Below are positions 23,765 to 42,688 of a stretch of DNA of 64,000 bases, one piece after another; positions within the stretch are counted from its first letter, which is position 1; each line of letters opens with the position of its first letter. Source of the stretch: Cyclina sinensis (lineage: Eukaryota > Mollusca > Bivalvia > Venerida > Veneridae); the NCBI GenBank assembly GCA_012932295.1, contig JAAONU010000006.1, forward strand, positions 30,530,882 to 30,594,881. The letters run 5' to 3'. The position numbers and the translations under genes were made by a program. The notes beneath the pieces are model-generated. The model saw only the letters and a program-made list of their open reading frames with translations, was not told where the DNA came from and ran no database searches.

Positions 23765-24125
23765 AGACTTTTGTAAGAAGGGTAAATTCAGAGACACTAT
23801 TATATGTCTCTGGTAAATTTAAGACTTCTTTCCATGGCTTTAGTAAGAGTAGTAAATTTAAGACTTGTTTGCATCAACTTCTGTAAGAGGAGTTAATTTA
23901 AGCCTTCTTTACTTGGACTTTTGTAAGAAGGGTAAATTTAAGACTTTTCTTTGTTGGACTTTTGTTACAAGGGTAAATTTAAGACTTTTCTTTGTGGACT
24001 TTTCTAATAAGGGTAAATTTCAGACTTCTCTCTGGACTTTTCTATGAAGAGTATATCTAAGATTTCTTTCAATGGACATTTCTAATAATGGTAAATTTAA
24101 GACCTTTCTGTGTGCTTTTAAATAA
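23765..24125 (+). repeat. Degenerate 46-bp tandem array
   Basis: About eight imperfect units of the form ggacttttgtaagaagggta plus aatttaagacttttctttg. It lies downstream of the Ig gene and is non-coding. Confidence 0.8.
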
Positions 24126-24566
24126 AAGTCGATTTATTTTTCAGATACATTTATTTTAATTTTCTCTTTTTTTTTTGCCACTTTATAGTTTTGTTAAATG
24201 CTAAATTACTTTTTATAAAGTTAAGGTGTGACAGCCTCGTCTACTTAGATGCAAGGTTAACATTCATTTAAGCTAAAAAAAAGCTGATAAGTGTACCTAT
24301 ATCAACCTTTTGCTGGACACACTTTTCTCTGCCCATTTTTTGTTATTTAGTAGAATTATGAGATTACAGAGGGGAAAAAAAATGATATCCATTGAACATT
24401 GTTTTACCTGTGTAATTTCTTTGATCAGTTCCCTATAAGGGATTAAGGGTTATAATTCTAAGGATAGGAATCCAAAAATCATATATAATGTATGAAGTCA
24501 AACAAAGGAAATACTGATTTAACTTTAGTGACTGCTGAGAGTTTTAATCTGTCTCTGATTGGTTGA

Positions 24567-24838
24567 GCCGGCCCAGCTAGCTCAGTCGATAAAGCTTCGG
24601 ATTGTCAATCTTGACGATCCCGGTTTAATCCCCATCAGGGCTGACATTATTTCTCTGTGATAATTGATCTATAGGTCATTTGTCCGTCACCTCTAAAGCA
24701 AGTGAGGAAGTAGTCAGTCAGTTGCGGAGAAATTGGTTAGTAAACTGGTTGGATACCCAGGAACACTGGTTAGGTGGACTAACCGCCAGGATATGACCTT
24801 AGCTGTTAAACTTGCGTTAAACCCCAATAAAACCAAAC
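24567..24838 (+). mobile_element. tRNA-derived SINE
   Basis: The 5' part reads gcccagctagctcagtcgat (box A-like TAGCTCAGTCG), then ggtttaatcccc (box B-like). A non-tRNA body and an A-rich end (aaccccaataaaaccaaac) follow. This is the classical SINE plan with an internal pol III promoter. Not a functional tRNA: no closed acceptor stem was found. Confidence 0.75.
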
Positions 24839-25888
24839 TGGTTGAAATTTCACAAAACAATAGGATACATGTACAGCTACAAAACACGTTTTACATACCT
24901 ATTTGACCGACAGGCAAAGCTGCAACACCTATCATCCGGTCCTATTGATGTCGCAAAGTATATTTTTGAGAACTTGAAGTGTTGTGCTTTAATTTTGCAA
25001 GGCATAATACATGTATATGTGACATTATTTGTTATATTAAGAGCCGTTTAGTTTTTTTAGCTTCAGTTTTGACCCTTTTTTGTTTTTGACATAAACCAAC
25101 GCTTATTTTCAAAATTATGGTTATAACATTAATGCTTTGAGTATTTTAAGATTTTAAAGTAAAAATTTTTTTTCAAAAAGTAGTTGTGATTACTATATGT
25201 AATTTACTAAATCAGTATTTTATATAAGGATATTGTTTAGAATTAAAAACATTTATAGTTACAGAAAAGCTTTAATTGAATTATAAGTTACTAATGGTAT
25301 TTATTAATAAAACTAAATGATTTTTTTATTCTAATTGAAATTTATGAAATAAAATACAAGTTTCATTGTTTTTCTTTTAAAACTAAGTATTTCTAATACA
25401 CATATTTCGCCTAATTTCTTTCCATCCCAGTTGTATGTAGGCAGTACCGTAGCTTGAAATCTATCATCTTTCAAATAAGCTTGACCATAATTATGTAGTG
25501 ATACATCATACATTGTAGACTTAGCACTGTCTAAATTAAGTCATACCTAAGCTTTTGCCTTACAGGCCTTGGCTAGTACATTATATTTGTTATTTGTGTA
25601 GTCGTTTTGTAATGACCTTAAATGTGACAAATTGTCAGATTTTGGTTCAGCCACTACCGAGATTGCTTTATGGTTGAATTTCCTTTAAAAATATGTAGTC
25701 TGAAATATTTGCTGCTAAATTTAAAGCATTTATTTCCTTAGCTTGTAAGAAACTTAGATCGTGCTTAATACCTTGGTGTTCTTACTACTAGTATAACACA
25801 ATCTCTACTCAGCTTAGTTCTCTGTTCACACTAAATGCTGAAAACAGCAATTCCTTTCCATCACTTACTTTACTCATGGTTGGATATC
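24839..25888. other. Intergenic, nothing recognised
   Basis: AT-rich sequence between the SINE and the next dispersed repeat. Short open frames only; none has domain content or splice context. Confidence 0.5.
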
Positions 25889-27020
25889 AACAAGAGGGCC
25901 ATGATGGTCCTGGGTGGCTCACCTGAGTACTTTGGCAGTGGGTCAGCTATTGAGCAAACTTCAGGAGCAAAATAACAGGTTCTGAATTGAATGTTTTTCA
26001 TACAATTAGAACCCTGAAGCGGGGTGAATTTTGACTACAGGGACATAATTTGAACAAGAGGGTCATGATGGCCCTAGATCGTTCACCTGAATACTTCACC
26101 ATTGTGTCTGCTGTTGAGCGAACATCAGCTTTTGTTTAAGGTTCTCCGTAAATAAATCTATATGAATTCAAGTGACCTCCAGGGTAGAGCAGGTTTTCAC
26201 TCAAGGGGCATAATTTGAACAAACTTGGTAGATGACCTCTAGCTGATGCTCCATAAAAGTAAGTTCTAAACTTTGTGGTTTCAGACAATATGTTTTTTAA
26301 AGTTTTCCCTATACATGTATAAGCCTATGTAAAATCAATTGATCCCCAGGGCAGGGCCAGATTTGACCCCAAGGGCTTAATTTGAACAAACTTGGTAGAG
26401 GTCCACTAGACAGTGCTACATACTAAATCTTAAGGCTCTGGGCCTTGTGATTTCAGACAAGAAGATTTTCAAAGATTTCCCTATACAAGCCTTTGTACAA
26501 TCAATTGACCCCTGAGGTATAATTTGAACAAAATTGGTAGAAGTCCTCTAGACAATGCTAGGTACCAAATCCTAAAACTCAGGGCCTTGAGGTTTCAGAC
26601 AAGATTTTCAAAGTTTCCCCTATGTAAGCCTTTGTAAAATCAATTGACCCCAGGGGGTATGTAAAATCAATTGACTCCCCCCACCCCCCGGTCGGGGCCA
26701 AATTTGACCCCAGGGGTATAATTTGAACAAACGTGGTAGAGGTCCACTGGACATTGCTACATGCCAAATCTTAATGTTCAGGGCCTTGTTGTTTCAGACA
26801 AGATTTTCAGTTTTTCCTTTCTGTTGCCATAGCAACCAGAGTTCTTGATGGAATTCAATTCTTTGAACAAATTTGTTCATGCAAGAAATATCACAGGCAT
26901 GTTTCGTCAGTTGGCTTAGCAGTTTAGGAGTTGTTAAAGTCAAATTGTTGACGACACACTCTAGACAATGATCATAATAGCTCACCCTTGAGCACGGTGT
27001 GCTCAGGTGAGCTAAAAATG
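25889..27020 (+). repeat. GGGCCATGATGGCCC-type dispersed repeat with inverted ends
   Basis: Starts caagagggccatgatggtcc with GGCTCACCTGAG and ends GTGCTCAGGTGAGC, giving inverted GCTCACCTGAG ends. Inside are several diverged units with aatttgaacaaacttggtag, aggtccactagacaatgct and ttcagacaagattttcaaag. A second start of the same type lies at about 26052, so copies are nested or tandem. No coding frame. Confidence 0.7.
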
Positions 27021-27119
27021 CCTTTGTTTTTAAGTAACTAAAGGTAATAATAATCCACTGGTGGATTTGGATGGCATTTGACATGCATTATTTCCTTATT
27101 GATATATATTCATGCCAAG

Positions 27120-27830
27120 TATCATTACCATCTGACCAACCAGTTTGGATGGACGGACAATACCATTTCAATATTCCACTTCTGATTTCATCGGCAGGGA
27201 GAACAATCTCAAGGTCAACTTTATAATGCAGCATACCACATTTCAGGGTTCTGGGCCTTTTTGTTTCAGACAAGATTTTTTATATATCTGTGTAATCACA
27301 GGTGACCCTCGGAGCAGTGTCAATAATGACCTCAGGGGCATGATTTTAATCTTTGAAAAGGGCAAAGTAATGCGTAATACTAAATTTCTGGGTTCTTGCG
27401 TTTTAAGCGTTAAAAAAAAATTTTCTTGCACTTTTCTATTAACTGTATTTGTATATCTCTGTGAACCAAGTGACTCGGACTCAAATAATGATCCAAGGGG
27501 CACAACTTAAGCTATCTTGGCGTATGTCCACAAGATAATTAATGCAACAAACCAAACCATGGATTTTGGCAGGATTTTTGTAACTTTTCTCTTTAACTCT
27601 ATTCCAAACATGTAGCCCCCAGTACAGCGCCAAGAATGACCCCATGGGCATAATTTTAGCAATCTGTAAAGATGCAATAGAAATTTAACAGTTCCAGACC
27701 TTGTGATTTCAGACAGGATGAAATTCAGTTTTTCCTTCTAGTTGCCATAGCAACCACAGTTCTGCATGAAATACAATTATTTTACTGTTTTAGAAATTCA
27801 TGCAAAGGAACGTGCAGCCAAGTCTTATCA
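27120..27830 (+). repeat. Degenerate continuation of the GGGCCATGATGG repeat family
   Basis: Diverged units with gtttcagacaagatttt, aggggcatgatttta and ccttctagttgccatagcaaccacagttctgcatg-like text (the latter also at about 26820 and 30835). Non-coding. Confidence 0.55.
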
Positions 27831-28475
27831 ACATTTAAGGTTTATGTTGAGTGAGCCAACAAGTTTGGCTTTGAATAAAGGCTTTTGATAGAATGCCATT
27901 CTTTGACATTTCACGATACCAGTGCTCATATCCCTGATCATTTGTTTAGTTTCCTTGTCAGCAGCTGCCTTGAACCATATCAATGAATACCAATGGTTTG
28001 TGGAAAGAAACTGATTTTGTCCATGAAATTTGTGCAAACCGTTGTGACTGGTAACTGTCAATACGTGTCTGTGCTCTCTTACTTGGTACGTGCAACTACA
28101 CAGATTCTTAAAAATATTCTTGAACATTGTGTAAGTCCAAAAGTCATAAAATTTTGTTGGGGCATAAAAATGCAGAAATTCATATCAAGGCTACCTAATT
28201 TATTTCAGCATCTTCACAACATAATTCTCAACAACAGTCATAAAGAGGGGACATGACAAAGTAGGCGTTGTCACTTGTTCACAACAAAAGCCATCACACA
28301 CAATATTCCAAAAATACAGTGGTTAACAGCCATCCTGTTTTTATGGTGACAATAATTTAATAAAGGATGCACTTTCAATTCATAATTCACATGATTTTAG
28401 TACACCTTTACAACATTCACTTGTACTAGATATTTTCTTTCAGTAAAAATTGAGGGCACTGTCCTGAAACCTACC

Positions 28476-28790
28476 ATGAAGAATGGTATGATGATGATGA
28501 TGAAAGTAATGATGATGAAACAATCAAATGACAATGAGCATGAGGATGAAAAGATGAATGCAGTGTCCGTCATGTATTTTTTTTTAATGAATTTTACACC
28601 GAACGGAGATGTATCTTTCTTCCAAGCCAATAATCCTAGACTTTTATTGTCCAGGAAACTGCAAAACTGCATGTTCTGCAAACATCCAAAGGATGTAAAA
28701 TGATGAGAAATGTCAAATGATGAATGATGATGATTAATGACTGATGAATAATGATGATGATATGATGAAATGAAAATGAAATAACCATGA
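28476..28790 (+). repeat. ATG/GAT-rich microsatellite
   Basis: Runs of atgatgatg at 28483-28560 and again at 28690-28790, interrupted by unique sequence. This is near the likely 3' end of SET. Open frames here come from the triplet repeat. Confidence 0.7.
28643..28648 (-). terminator. Candidate poly(A) signal for SET
   Basis: AATAAA on the minus strand, about 415 bp past the SET stop. Other A/T-rich options exist nearby. Confidence 0.35.
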
Positions 28791-29062
28791 TGTATATTCA
28801 GGAACAGCTGTTACTGAATCAATATACAGCAATTCAAAAACAATTAACATTTGAAGGTTAGAGCATGTTTCTATATGAATATCTAAGCCTGCTGTACTGA
28901 CACTATTCTGATATGTTTGACTGTTAGTTATCCATTATTTTTACTGGTCCCTTTCTAAATACAGTGTTCATTCTAATTGATTTGCTGTTCTCACACTAAA
29001 TCCAGTAGATCCAAAGTTTGTTCCAATGTAAGTGAATGATTAGATGGAGTGATGAGAATGAT

Positions 29063-36180
<7,118 letters not shown>

Positions 36181-37614
36181 CTTTTCGCGAAAGAGAATGT
36201 ATCACGCATGCGCAATCAAACGAAAACTGTGCACGCGAGCTGAATGATCGGCTCAGTTCGGATAAACTCGGAAGTGAAAATCGGAAGGTTCGTTTCCGTT
36301 TAAATCCGCCAAAAATCAAAGTACGAAAAGGCGGCACATTGGTAAAAATAACAGAGACCGTGACATATAAATAAATAAGTACATACACGTCTCTGGTTTT
36401 ATGTTAGTAATCAACGTTACAATATAACAAAACAAATACGATTAAAAATTGTGTAATAACTATTTTAAAGTTAAGTTCGTTTATCATTTCCTATTTATGG
36501 TTATATAAATAGATGTGTAGATCCAAATTTCTTCCACGAACTAGGTGTTATGTGAAAACAGGGCCTTAATTGAAGGCCGTGGTGAAAATAAGGATTTTTC
36601 TAGATAGATAGACAGAGAGAGTAGAAGTGCCATATTATACCTCTGCTTCACATATTACATTTATATATTTAAAATTATAAAAATCTACGCACCTGTCAAT
36701 AACTTAATATATTCGTGTTATTCAATATACGAATGTCAAATAATGCTTATGTAAAATATTCAAAATAAAAGAAAAATACGAATTTAAGATTTGAATGTTG
36801 TGCTAACATTATATTTAGATAAAAACTATTAAGGTTCAAGTCCTTTAAAAATCGAATGTCGAATTTCGTTCTGACTAGTTTTATTTTGAATACTTAGCCA
36901 TTTATAGCTGAACAGCGTCATTTGAATAACGTCATTTGAATTCTTATATTTGTGCTACAGTTAATTGATGATATGCAGCCTAGTTTATTGGTTATAAAAA
37001 TCACTAAAGATTGAAATTTAACTGACAATTTAAATGAGAACTTGTGTTCAAACAAATGTTTCAGCTTATAAAGACACTGAGAAATTGTTCACTTGGAATA
37101 AATGGCTATCCACCCAACAATGCTATAACAACAACTCTATATAAGTCTACATAAATGTATCTAAATATATTCAGTTAACCTGGTTGCACTTAGAACTTGA
37201 CATTGGGTAAGTCATTGAAATCAGGGCTTTAATTTAAAGCCCTGTTGAAATTTACATGATTTTCAAGAAAAGGGAATACTCTAGATCTCAGGGTATGCCC
37301 TTTAGTCATACTCTGATTAAATACATAGCCATATTTGATATTAAAGGTGTAATTAATGGTTCCCGAACACCTAATATCTTCATTTTTTAACATGGGACTA
37401 CTGATAGGCAAATAGTCCCCTGACACTAATTTAAATTAGGACGGGAACCAGACTAATCCGCACGGTGAATACTGTGTTTATATCCTCCTTTAGTGAAGTA
37501 AATTGGTACCGAGGCTATAGGCACATTGACTGATGACATCACAAACACCTGTTACCAAAATATAGCTGAACTACTGGTTGGCAAAGAGAACCAGTATTTA
37601 TATACATTTGATAG
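36181..37614. other. SET upstream region
   Basis: The first 150 bases upstream of the SET ATG are richer in G+C than the surroundings (cgcatgcgcaatcaaacg near 36206), as expected for a TATA-less promoter, but no element is certain. Further out the sequence is AT-rich with two palindromes (36559-36581 and 37222-37244). No gene recognised. Confidence 0.4.
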
Positions 37615-38075
37615 CAGCAGAATTTTTAACTTTAGATAACCTTTTTCTTTGTCAGCCGAATTTTAAGATTCTTATATCATTTGAAAGCTCTTTAAATTCA
37701 TATTTTGAAAATATAAGCAGATTTTGAAGTTTTTCTTTTAAGGAAGAAAAATAAACTAATTTATACCTGTAATTTCAGCATTTTTCTATCAGCTCAGATG
37801 CACTATGTTTAATCATTTACAAACAAAAAAGTAAACAGTTTTGACAATTGTTTTTTAAATATGTAAAATATGAGTTTACAGACCTTTTAAATGATATAAA
37901 ATATTGAATTATTTGATGAAAAATGACTTTGTAACTGTAATTACAAAATTACTATGTTTTGCATTTTTATCAACCGCCATGTTTTTGCCAACCTTCAAAA
38001 AGTTACATGTATCTCTCATCAGTTGCTTGTTACTATTAATAGATTTCAAAACAATAACATTCAACGTTCCTCGCA
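37615..38075 (+). repeat. Dispersed repeat, copy 2
   Basis: The second copy of the family at 3670-4120, here between the SET and zinc-finger genes. Copies differ by substitutions and small indels, so this is not a recent duplication. It is followed directly by a hAT-like fragment. Confidence 0.8.
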
Positions 38076-38149
38076 GTGATCTCCCCTTCTTTCGTTGGAA
38101 AGATCTCTGCAGACAGCTGGATTTCAGCTATATACATGTATGAACATTT

Positions 38150-38345
38150 TTTAAGATTTTTTTTTTGTTTATTTACAATTGGAATTTCATCGATTAAACA
38201 TGCCTTGATGAAATCTAAAAAAGTAACTTGAAAAAAGTTTAAAATTGTGTTTATTTACTTTCGACCATCATCACGTGACATGCCTGTCGGCAGTGATTAA
38301 TACTCTACTGAAAGTATGGAAGGGAAAATAACCGCTGTGTGGAGT
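38150..38345. mobile_element. Fragment of the same hAT-like family, opposite orientation
   Basis: The reverse complement of part of 13730-13900 is recognisable: aagtaacttgaaaaa, tttcgaccat, catgcctgtcggcagtgatt and gtggagttt occur in the same order. The terminal repeats are missing. Confidence 0.65.
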
Positions 38346-39818
38346 TTGAATCAATCAGTCAGTCAGACACTTTTTTTATCTTATTCACACTTAAGCTGAC
38401 AGTATAAAAGGGAATACGTTATCAAGTGTCAAAATAATATCGCACATTTGTACTGACGTGTAGTTACTTGAAAAGCCCTTTTTAGTTTTGTTCTTTAACA
38501 ATACAAGTCTATGAAACAACTGTTCATAGGTGTGAAACACACAAAATATATGTTAGCACATTTGTTTTCACACATGCATTCACAGCCGAAAAAAGGTGAA
38601 GGTTTATGTTTAAGCGCCATTCAAAACTGCTTTAGTTTGTCCTTGAACTTTTTGGAGACGGAACTACTATAATAAGGTAAATAATGTTTATTTCTGACAT
38701 TAACGAAGTTTAGAAAAGGTTTTGTTTATCATTTTTAATAACAAACAGACGCACAGACAAATACTTCATCAACCCTAATTCTAATTATAATGGTATTATA
38801 ATGTACTAATATATAGTATACAACATCATCAAATATGTTAATAATGTCACGTATATTTACTAAAGAAGACATCAGTGGAACTGGGTACAGCAGAGTACAC
38901 GAACAAAAATGTACATGTATATCAAAATGTTTCTAATAACTTAACTACTTACTCTGTATAATAATACATAGAATTATAAGAAATGAATAAAAACAGATAA
39001 GTAATGAAGATGAACAAATACCTAAATTCATCAATGTTTAGAGAGATGCAAGATCGTTAACATATCATGATAATTTAATATACGTTCGTTTTTAGCAGAT
39101 TTTAGAATTGCTTAAGCAAATCAGGTTGTTTCAAGTTTGAAAGACCTGAACAAAAATGTACCAACACAGTAAGTTATTTAAGGATAGGGTTTGGTTGGAA
39201 TAAATGTCGAACTTTGACTTTATTTTCCTGATAATCTGATTCTTACTGTGTCTAATGTGATTATTTCATTCGTTGACAACGCTTATTAAGCATTTATTTT
39301 GTTTGAGCACATTTTTATTGATGGAACTATTTTAGAATATTGTCATAATCATCATCATCATTATCATCATCATTATTATTATTATTATCACAAAACCAAC
39401 AGAATTGAATCAGATACTTACGTACGACATATTTCCGGTCCTGGTAGCATGTGTTGGTAGGGGCATGGTGTTGCGGGTTCGAGTCGCGTCTTGCGTACAT
39501 GGTTTAGTTAAACGGTTAACCTACGGCAGAAGTATTGTTACCACTTCCAGCGTACCAGTAATATATTATTTCTTCCAAATTCCGAGTTATTGATCACAGG
39601 ATTGGAAAAATCGGATTTATTAGATAGAATAGATATTTCAAATGTCTAGCTCTTTCTACTGATACTGTGTCACATTGTGAGATTGTTGATAATGTAAGTA
39701 CACGTATCTGATCTCTAATGTAAAATAATCATAAGAGGCATTAATCTATGGCAGTTGTCTTTCTAACTATTCCTATTCCTTTTTTTTTTTTAAATCAAAA
39801 TCAAATTTTTTACTTCAG
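38346..39818. other. Region upstream of the zinc-finger gene
   Basis: No coding region recognised. It holds a CAT/TTA microsatellite at 39345-39392 and a tRNA-like box B remnant (gcgggttcgagtcgcg, about 39473). A non-coding first exon of the zinc-finger gene must lie here or further left, because a splice acceptor (tacttcag) sits 19 bases before its ATG; a donor-like site aataaggtaaat near 38673 is one weak candidate. Confidence 0.4.
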
Positions 39819-39837
39819 GTTCTGAAATACGGTCACA

Positions 39838-41721
39838 ATGTCACAAGATACTTTCAACGTCTACAGGGGAGGTAAGCAAGCGGGCTCTCTCGGACTGTTA
39901 ACTTGTGGAAGATCAACGAACCCCATATGTTCTAAATGCGGACAGTTGTTTCCAAATAGCAGAAAGTTAAGATCTCATTTAAGATTCACATATTGCCAGC
40001 AGTCTGTAGACTCTCCAGTATTACAAAGAGAAAATGGAAGTGTTAAAGAATTTTCATGCGTTGAGTGTGGAGAAAGTTTTACTAGCCGATTAAGTTTAGA
40101 ATACCATCGCAATATGTGCGGGAAATTTGAAGACATGCAGCACGTTATCATTGAAAATGTTGAATATTTTAAAAGAAATGAAACAGAAAAAGAAAATGGC
40201 GTCGACAAAACTTGTGACACCATTGTTATTGACGAAGACAGTGAACCGGAAGTAAATAATATTATCAAGAAAGAAGCAGAAGATATGAAATCGCTAGATC
40301 ATGTGGAGTGTAAAAAGTCTGACGAAAAACTAAAACATAATTTCATGTCTTCTAAGGAAGCTGTAGAACAAAACACTTGCAGAAAAGCCGAGGACAAAAC
40401 CATAGACAATACAAATACAGCAAGGATCTCTGAAAGTGTAAAAAATGCAATAAAAAAAGAAACAGAACTTTTAAAAGATTCTGAGACGAAACGGAAGTAT
40501 GACGTCATGGATGTGACAACCGTAAATGATTTACGGAAAAGGCTAAAAATAGAAGACGCGCCATTATACAAATTTTTGCACGACGACATTCAGCAGGAAA
40601 AGCGACACAATTTGTTCGACAGGGTGTCAGACGATCAGAGATTTTATAAATGTCCTAAATGCTTCGTTCGTTTCAAATACAAACATAAATTTGACATCCA
40701 CATTAAATTCGCTCATGTTCGAACAGAAATGTTTATATCGGATAAAAATCCCGAAGATTTTAGAGAAGTTCCAGACAAGAATAGTGACTTTACAAGATAT
40801 CGTAACCAAATAGGAAAACCCGACCCAGAAATTCTACGTGAAGAAACAAAACCTACAATAAATGAGTCAGGTGATAAAACGTTAAAAACGGCCAATTATC
40901 CGTGTGACTTTTGTGACATGAGCTTTCGGCATCAAAGCCGTTATCAGAGGCATTTAAAAAGTGCCCATGAGGAACAAATGGGAAATTCGAAGTTTGGCAA
41001 CATATTTAGATGTTCTGAATGCAACGAAAGAATGCCGGACAAGTATGAGCTACTGAATCATTATAAACGTAAACATATAGGACGGAAAATGTCTACAGAG
41101 GAAGAGCTTGGGGCAAATGAACACATAAAAAATATATTAGACGTAAATGACATTATGAAACATTTAAGAAGAAACTTGTTATGCCTTCAAGACGATAAAA
41201 GCACTTACAAAGACAATTCGTACAAAAACGTTGATTTTACTCTGAAAATGAAAGATGAACCATCAAACACCAGTGTTCACGGATCAGTCGAGAAATCGTC
41301 ACAGAAGCCTGACAATATTCGCGAATCACGTGATGTAAACCTCATTTTGGTTGACGAATCAGAGCATAAACAGGAAATAGCAACGCAAGGAACTACAAGT
41401 CGGGCTCGTAAGATGAAGTTTAAAGCGGAACATTACTATCCTCTAATGTTTAAATATTCCGATACAAGAAATTTTGATGAAAGAACACAAACATATACGG
41501 AGAAAATGGCGTATCCCCAGAGCAGCAGCGACGTACATGAAAACAACGAACCAGTTGATCTTTCCCTCAATGCTGCCAAAAAGTATTCATGTTCCGATGA
41601 TGTATCAATGAACACTGGCAATGAAAAAATGCCTGTTGTTTATAGAAAACCTTCTGAATATGAAAGGTCTCTACTTCTGGAATATTATAAAGATTTCTTA
41701 CAGGAGTATGGCTTGAAATGA
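39838..41721 (+). CDS. C2H2/C2HC zinc-finger protein with CtBP-type motif, 627 aa
   Basis: The whole coding sequence is one exon; a clear acceptor (ttacttcag) precedes the ATG by 19 bases, so a non-coding exon is expected upstream. Five fingers are visible: Cys31/34-His47-Cys53 and Cys74/77-His90-Cys94 (both C2HC), then C2H2 fingers at Cys272/275-His288/293, Cys356/359-His372/377 and Cys392/395-His408/413. Residues 572-576 read PVDLS, the PxDLS motif that binds the CtBP corepressor. Sumoylation-type sites (IKKE at 143 and 205, LKIE at 236, MKDE at 471, FKAE at 528) dot the linkers. I infer a nuclear DNA-binding repressor. No specific orthologue is recognised. Confidence 0.9.
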   Translation: MSQDTFNVYRGGKQAGSLGLLTCGRSTNPICSKCGQLFPNSRKLRSHLRFTYCQQSVDSPVLQRENGSVKEFSCVECGESFTSRLSLEYHRNMCGKFEDMQHVIIENVEYFKRNETEKENGVDKTCDTIVIDEDSEPEVNNIIKKEAEDMKSLDHVECKKSDEKLKHNFMSSKEAVEQNTCRKAEDKTIDNTNTARISESVKNAIKKETELLKDSETKRKYDVMDVTTVNDLRKRLKIEDAPLYKFLHDDIQQEKRHNLFDRVSDDQRFYKCPKCFVRFKYKHKFDIHIKFAHVRTEMFISDKNPEDFREVPDKNSDFTRYRNQIGKPDPEILREETKPTINESGDKTLKTANYPCDFCDMSFRHQSRYQRHLKSAHEEQMGNSKFGNIFRCSECNERMPDKYELLNHYKRKHIGRKMSTEEELGANEHIKNILDVNDIMKHLRRNLLCLQDDKSTYKDNSYKNVDFTLKMKDEPSNTSVHGSVEKSSQKPDNIRESRDVNLILVDESEHKQEIATQGTTSRARKMKFKAEHYYPLMFKYSDTRNFDERTQTYTEKMAYPQSSSDVHENNEPVDLSLNAAKKYSCSDDVSMNTGNEKMPVVYRKPSEYERSLLLEYYKDFLQEYGLK

Positions 41722-41876
41722 GGGTGAATAAGAAGTCGAACTTTTTAATCATACATATCATGGATGTACCATTCAGTGTCATATTGTATTTAGACTAGAC
41801 TTTTCAACAACTGTTCTTTGTATAATGTAACACATTTTGTAGACATGTTCAGGTACTAATATTCATTTTAAATATA

Positions 41877-41882
41877 AATAAA
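41877..41882 (+). terminator. Poly(A) signal of the zinc-finger gene
   Basis: AATAAA about 155 bp after the stop codon, in AT-rich 3' sequence. Confidence 0.6.
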
Positions 41883-42253
41883 CATTGTATAAAAAAGACT
41901 TTTAAATTCAGGCATATCAAACAGTTTACATACCTAACAATGTCTGTTGAGAGTAATGAGTGATAAAATATAAGTTATGTCATAGCTAGTCAATTCTATG
42001 CTAAAACCAGTGAGTTTTATAGAAACCAAACTCTCATTTGCAACGTCACTCCATCAGTAAAGTAGCCAGGTTCTGTAACTCCTCTTTTTTTAACATACGG
42101 TTTCATTTCGTGGGTATAGCCATTTATTTCTGCGCTTATAACAGAGAGTTTCCAAAAACATAAGCCAAAAAACTCATCATAGCAATAGTCTGAGATAATT
42201 GAAGTATTTTCTTCATATTAGTCTCTTGTTGATTACAAATGTTACAAATGAAG

Positions 42254-42400
42254 AGAGGCAGTGGTTGAGGGGTTAAAGCGCCGGACTTCCGACCCAGAGG
42301 TCGCTGGTTCTAATCCCATCAGGGGTGAAAATCTACAGTGACTTTCCGCACTGCTCACTTCCGGCGCGATTACTGGTTTGAACCCAGTCTATCTATCTAT
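42254..42400 (+). mobile_element. tRNA-derived SINE, family A
   Basis: Head ggcagtggttgaggggttaa (box A-like) and ggttctaatcccatca (box B-like), then a body ending cggcgcgattactggtttga. A related head occurs inverted at about 54420. Confidence 0.65.
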
Positions 42401-42688
42401 TTGAGCTTACATGTATTTATCGTCGGTACCGGTTGCCCATTTGACCGACGCCCCCTAAAGAGATTACATGTAGTTATTTTATGTTGTATGGGTAGTGCAA
42501 AATACAGAAAGCATCCCAATCCAGAGACATCCCTGGTTCTTTTGCACTGTATAGCACTGATACATGGGACCTCGGTTTAACGTCTCATCTGAAAGACTAT
42601 TAGTAATGTTAGTGGAGGAGCGGGGGATCGAACTCGGGACCCATGGTTTACCAGTCCAGCGCATTACCACCGGACCACATCCGCTCCT
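42401..42688 (-). mobile_element. tRNA-derived SINE, family B, minus orientation
   Basis: Read on the minus strand: ggagcggatgtggtccggtg, box B-like gagttcgatccccc, then ctccactaacattactaat, gagacgttaaaccgaggtcc, and a 3' end with gcaaccggtaccgacgataa. The same family lies at 53257 and 54981. It directly abuts the family A SINE. Confidence 0.75.

Noticed and set aside
39473..39500. Possible tRNA gene (gcgggttcgagtcgcg)
   Set aside because: Only a box B-like segment is visible; no matching acceptor or D-arm could be folded. Treated as a SINE or tRNA remnant.
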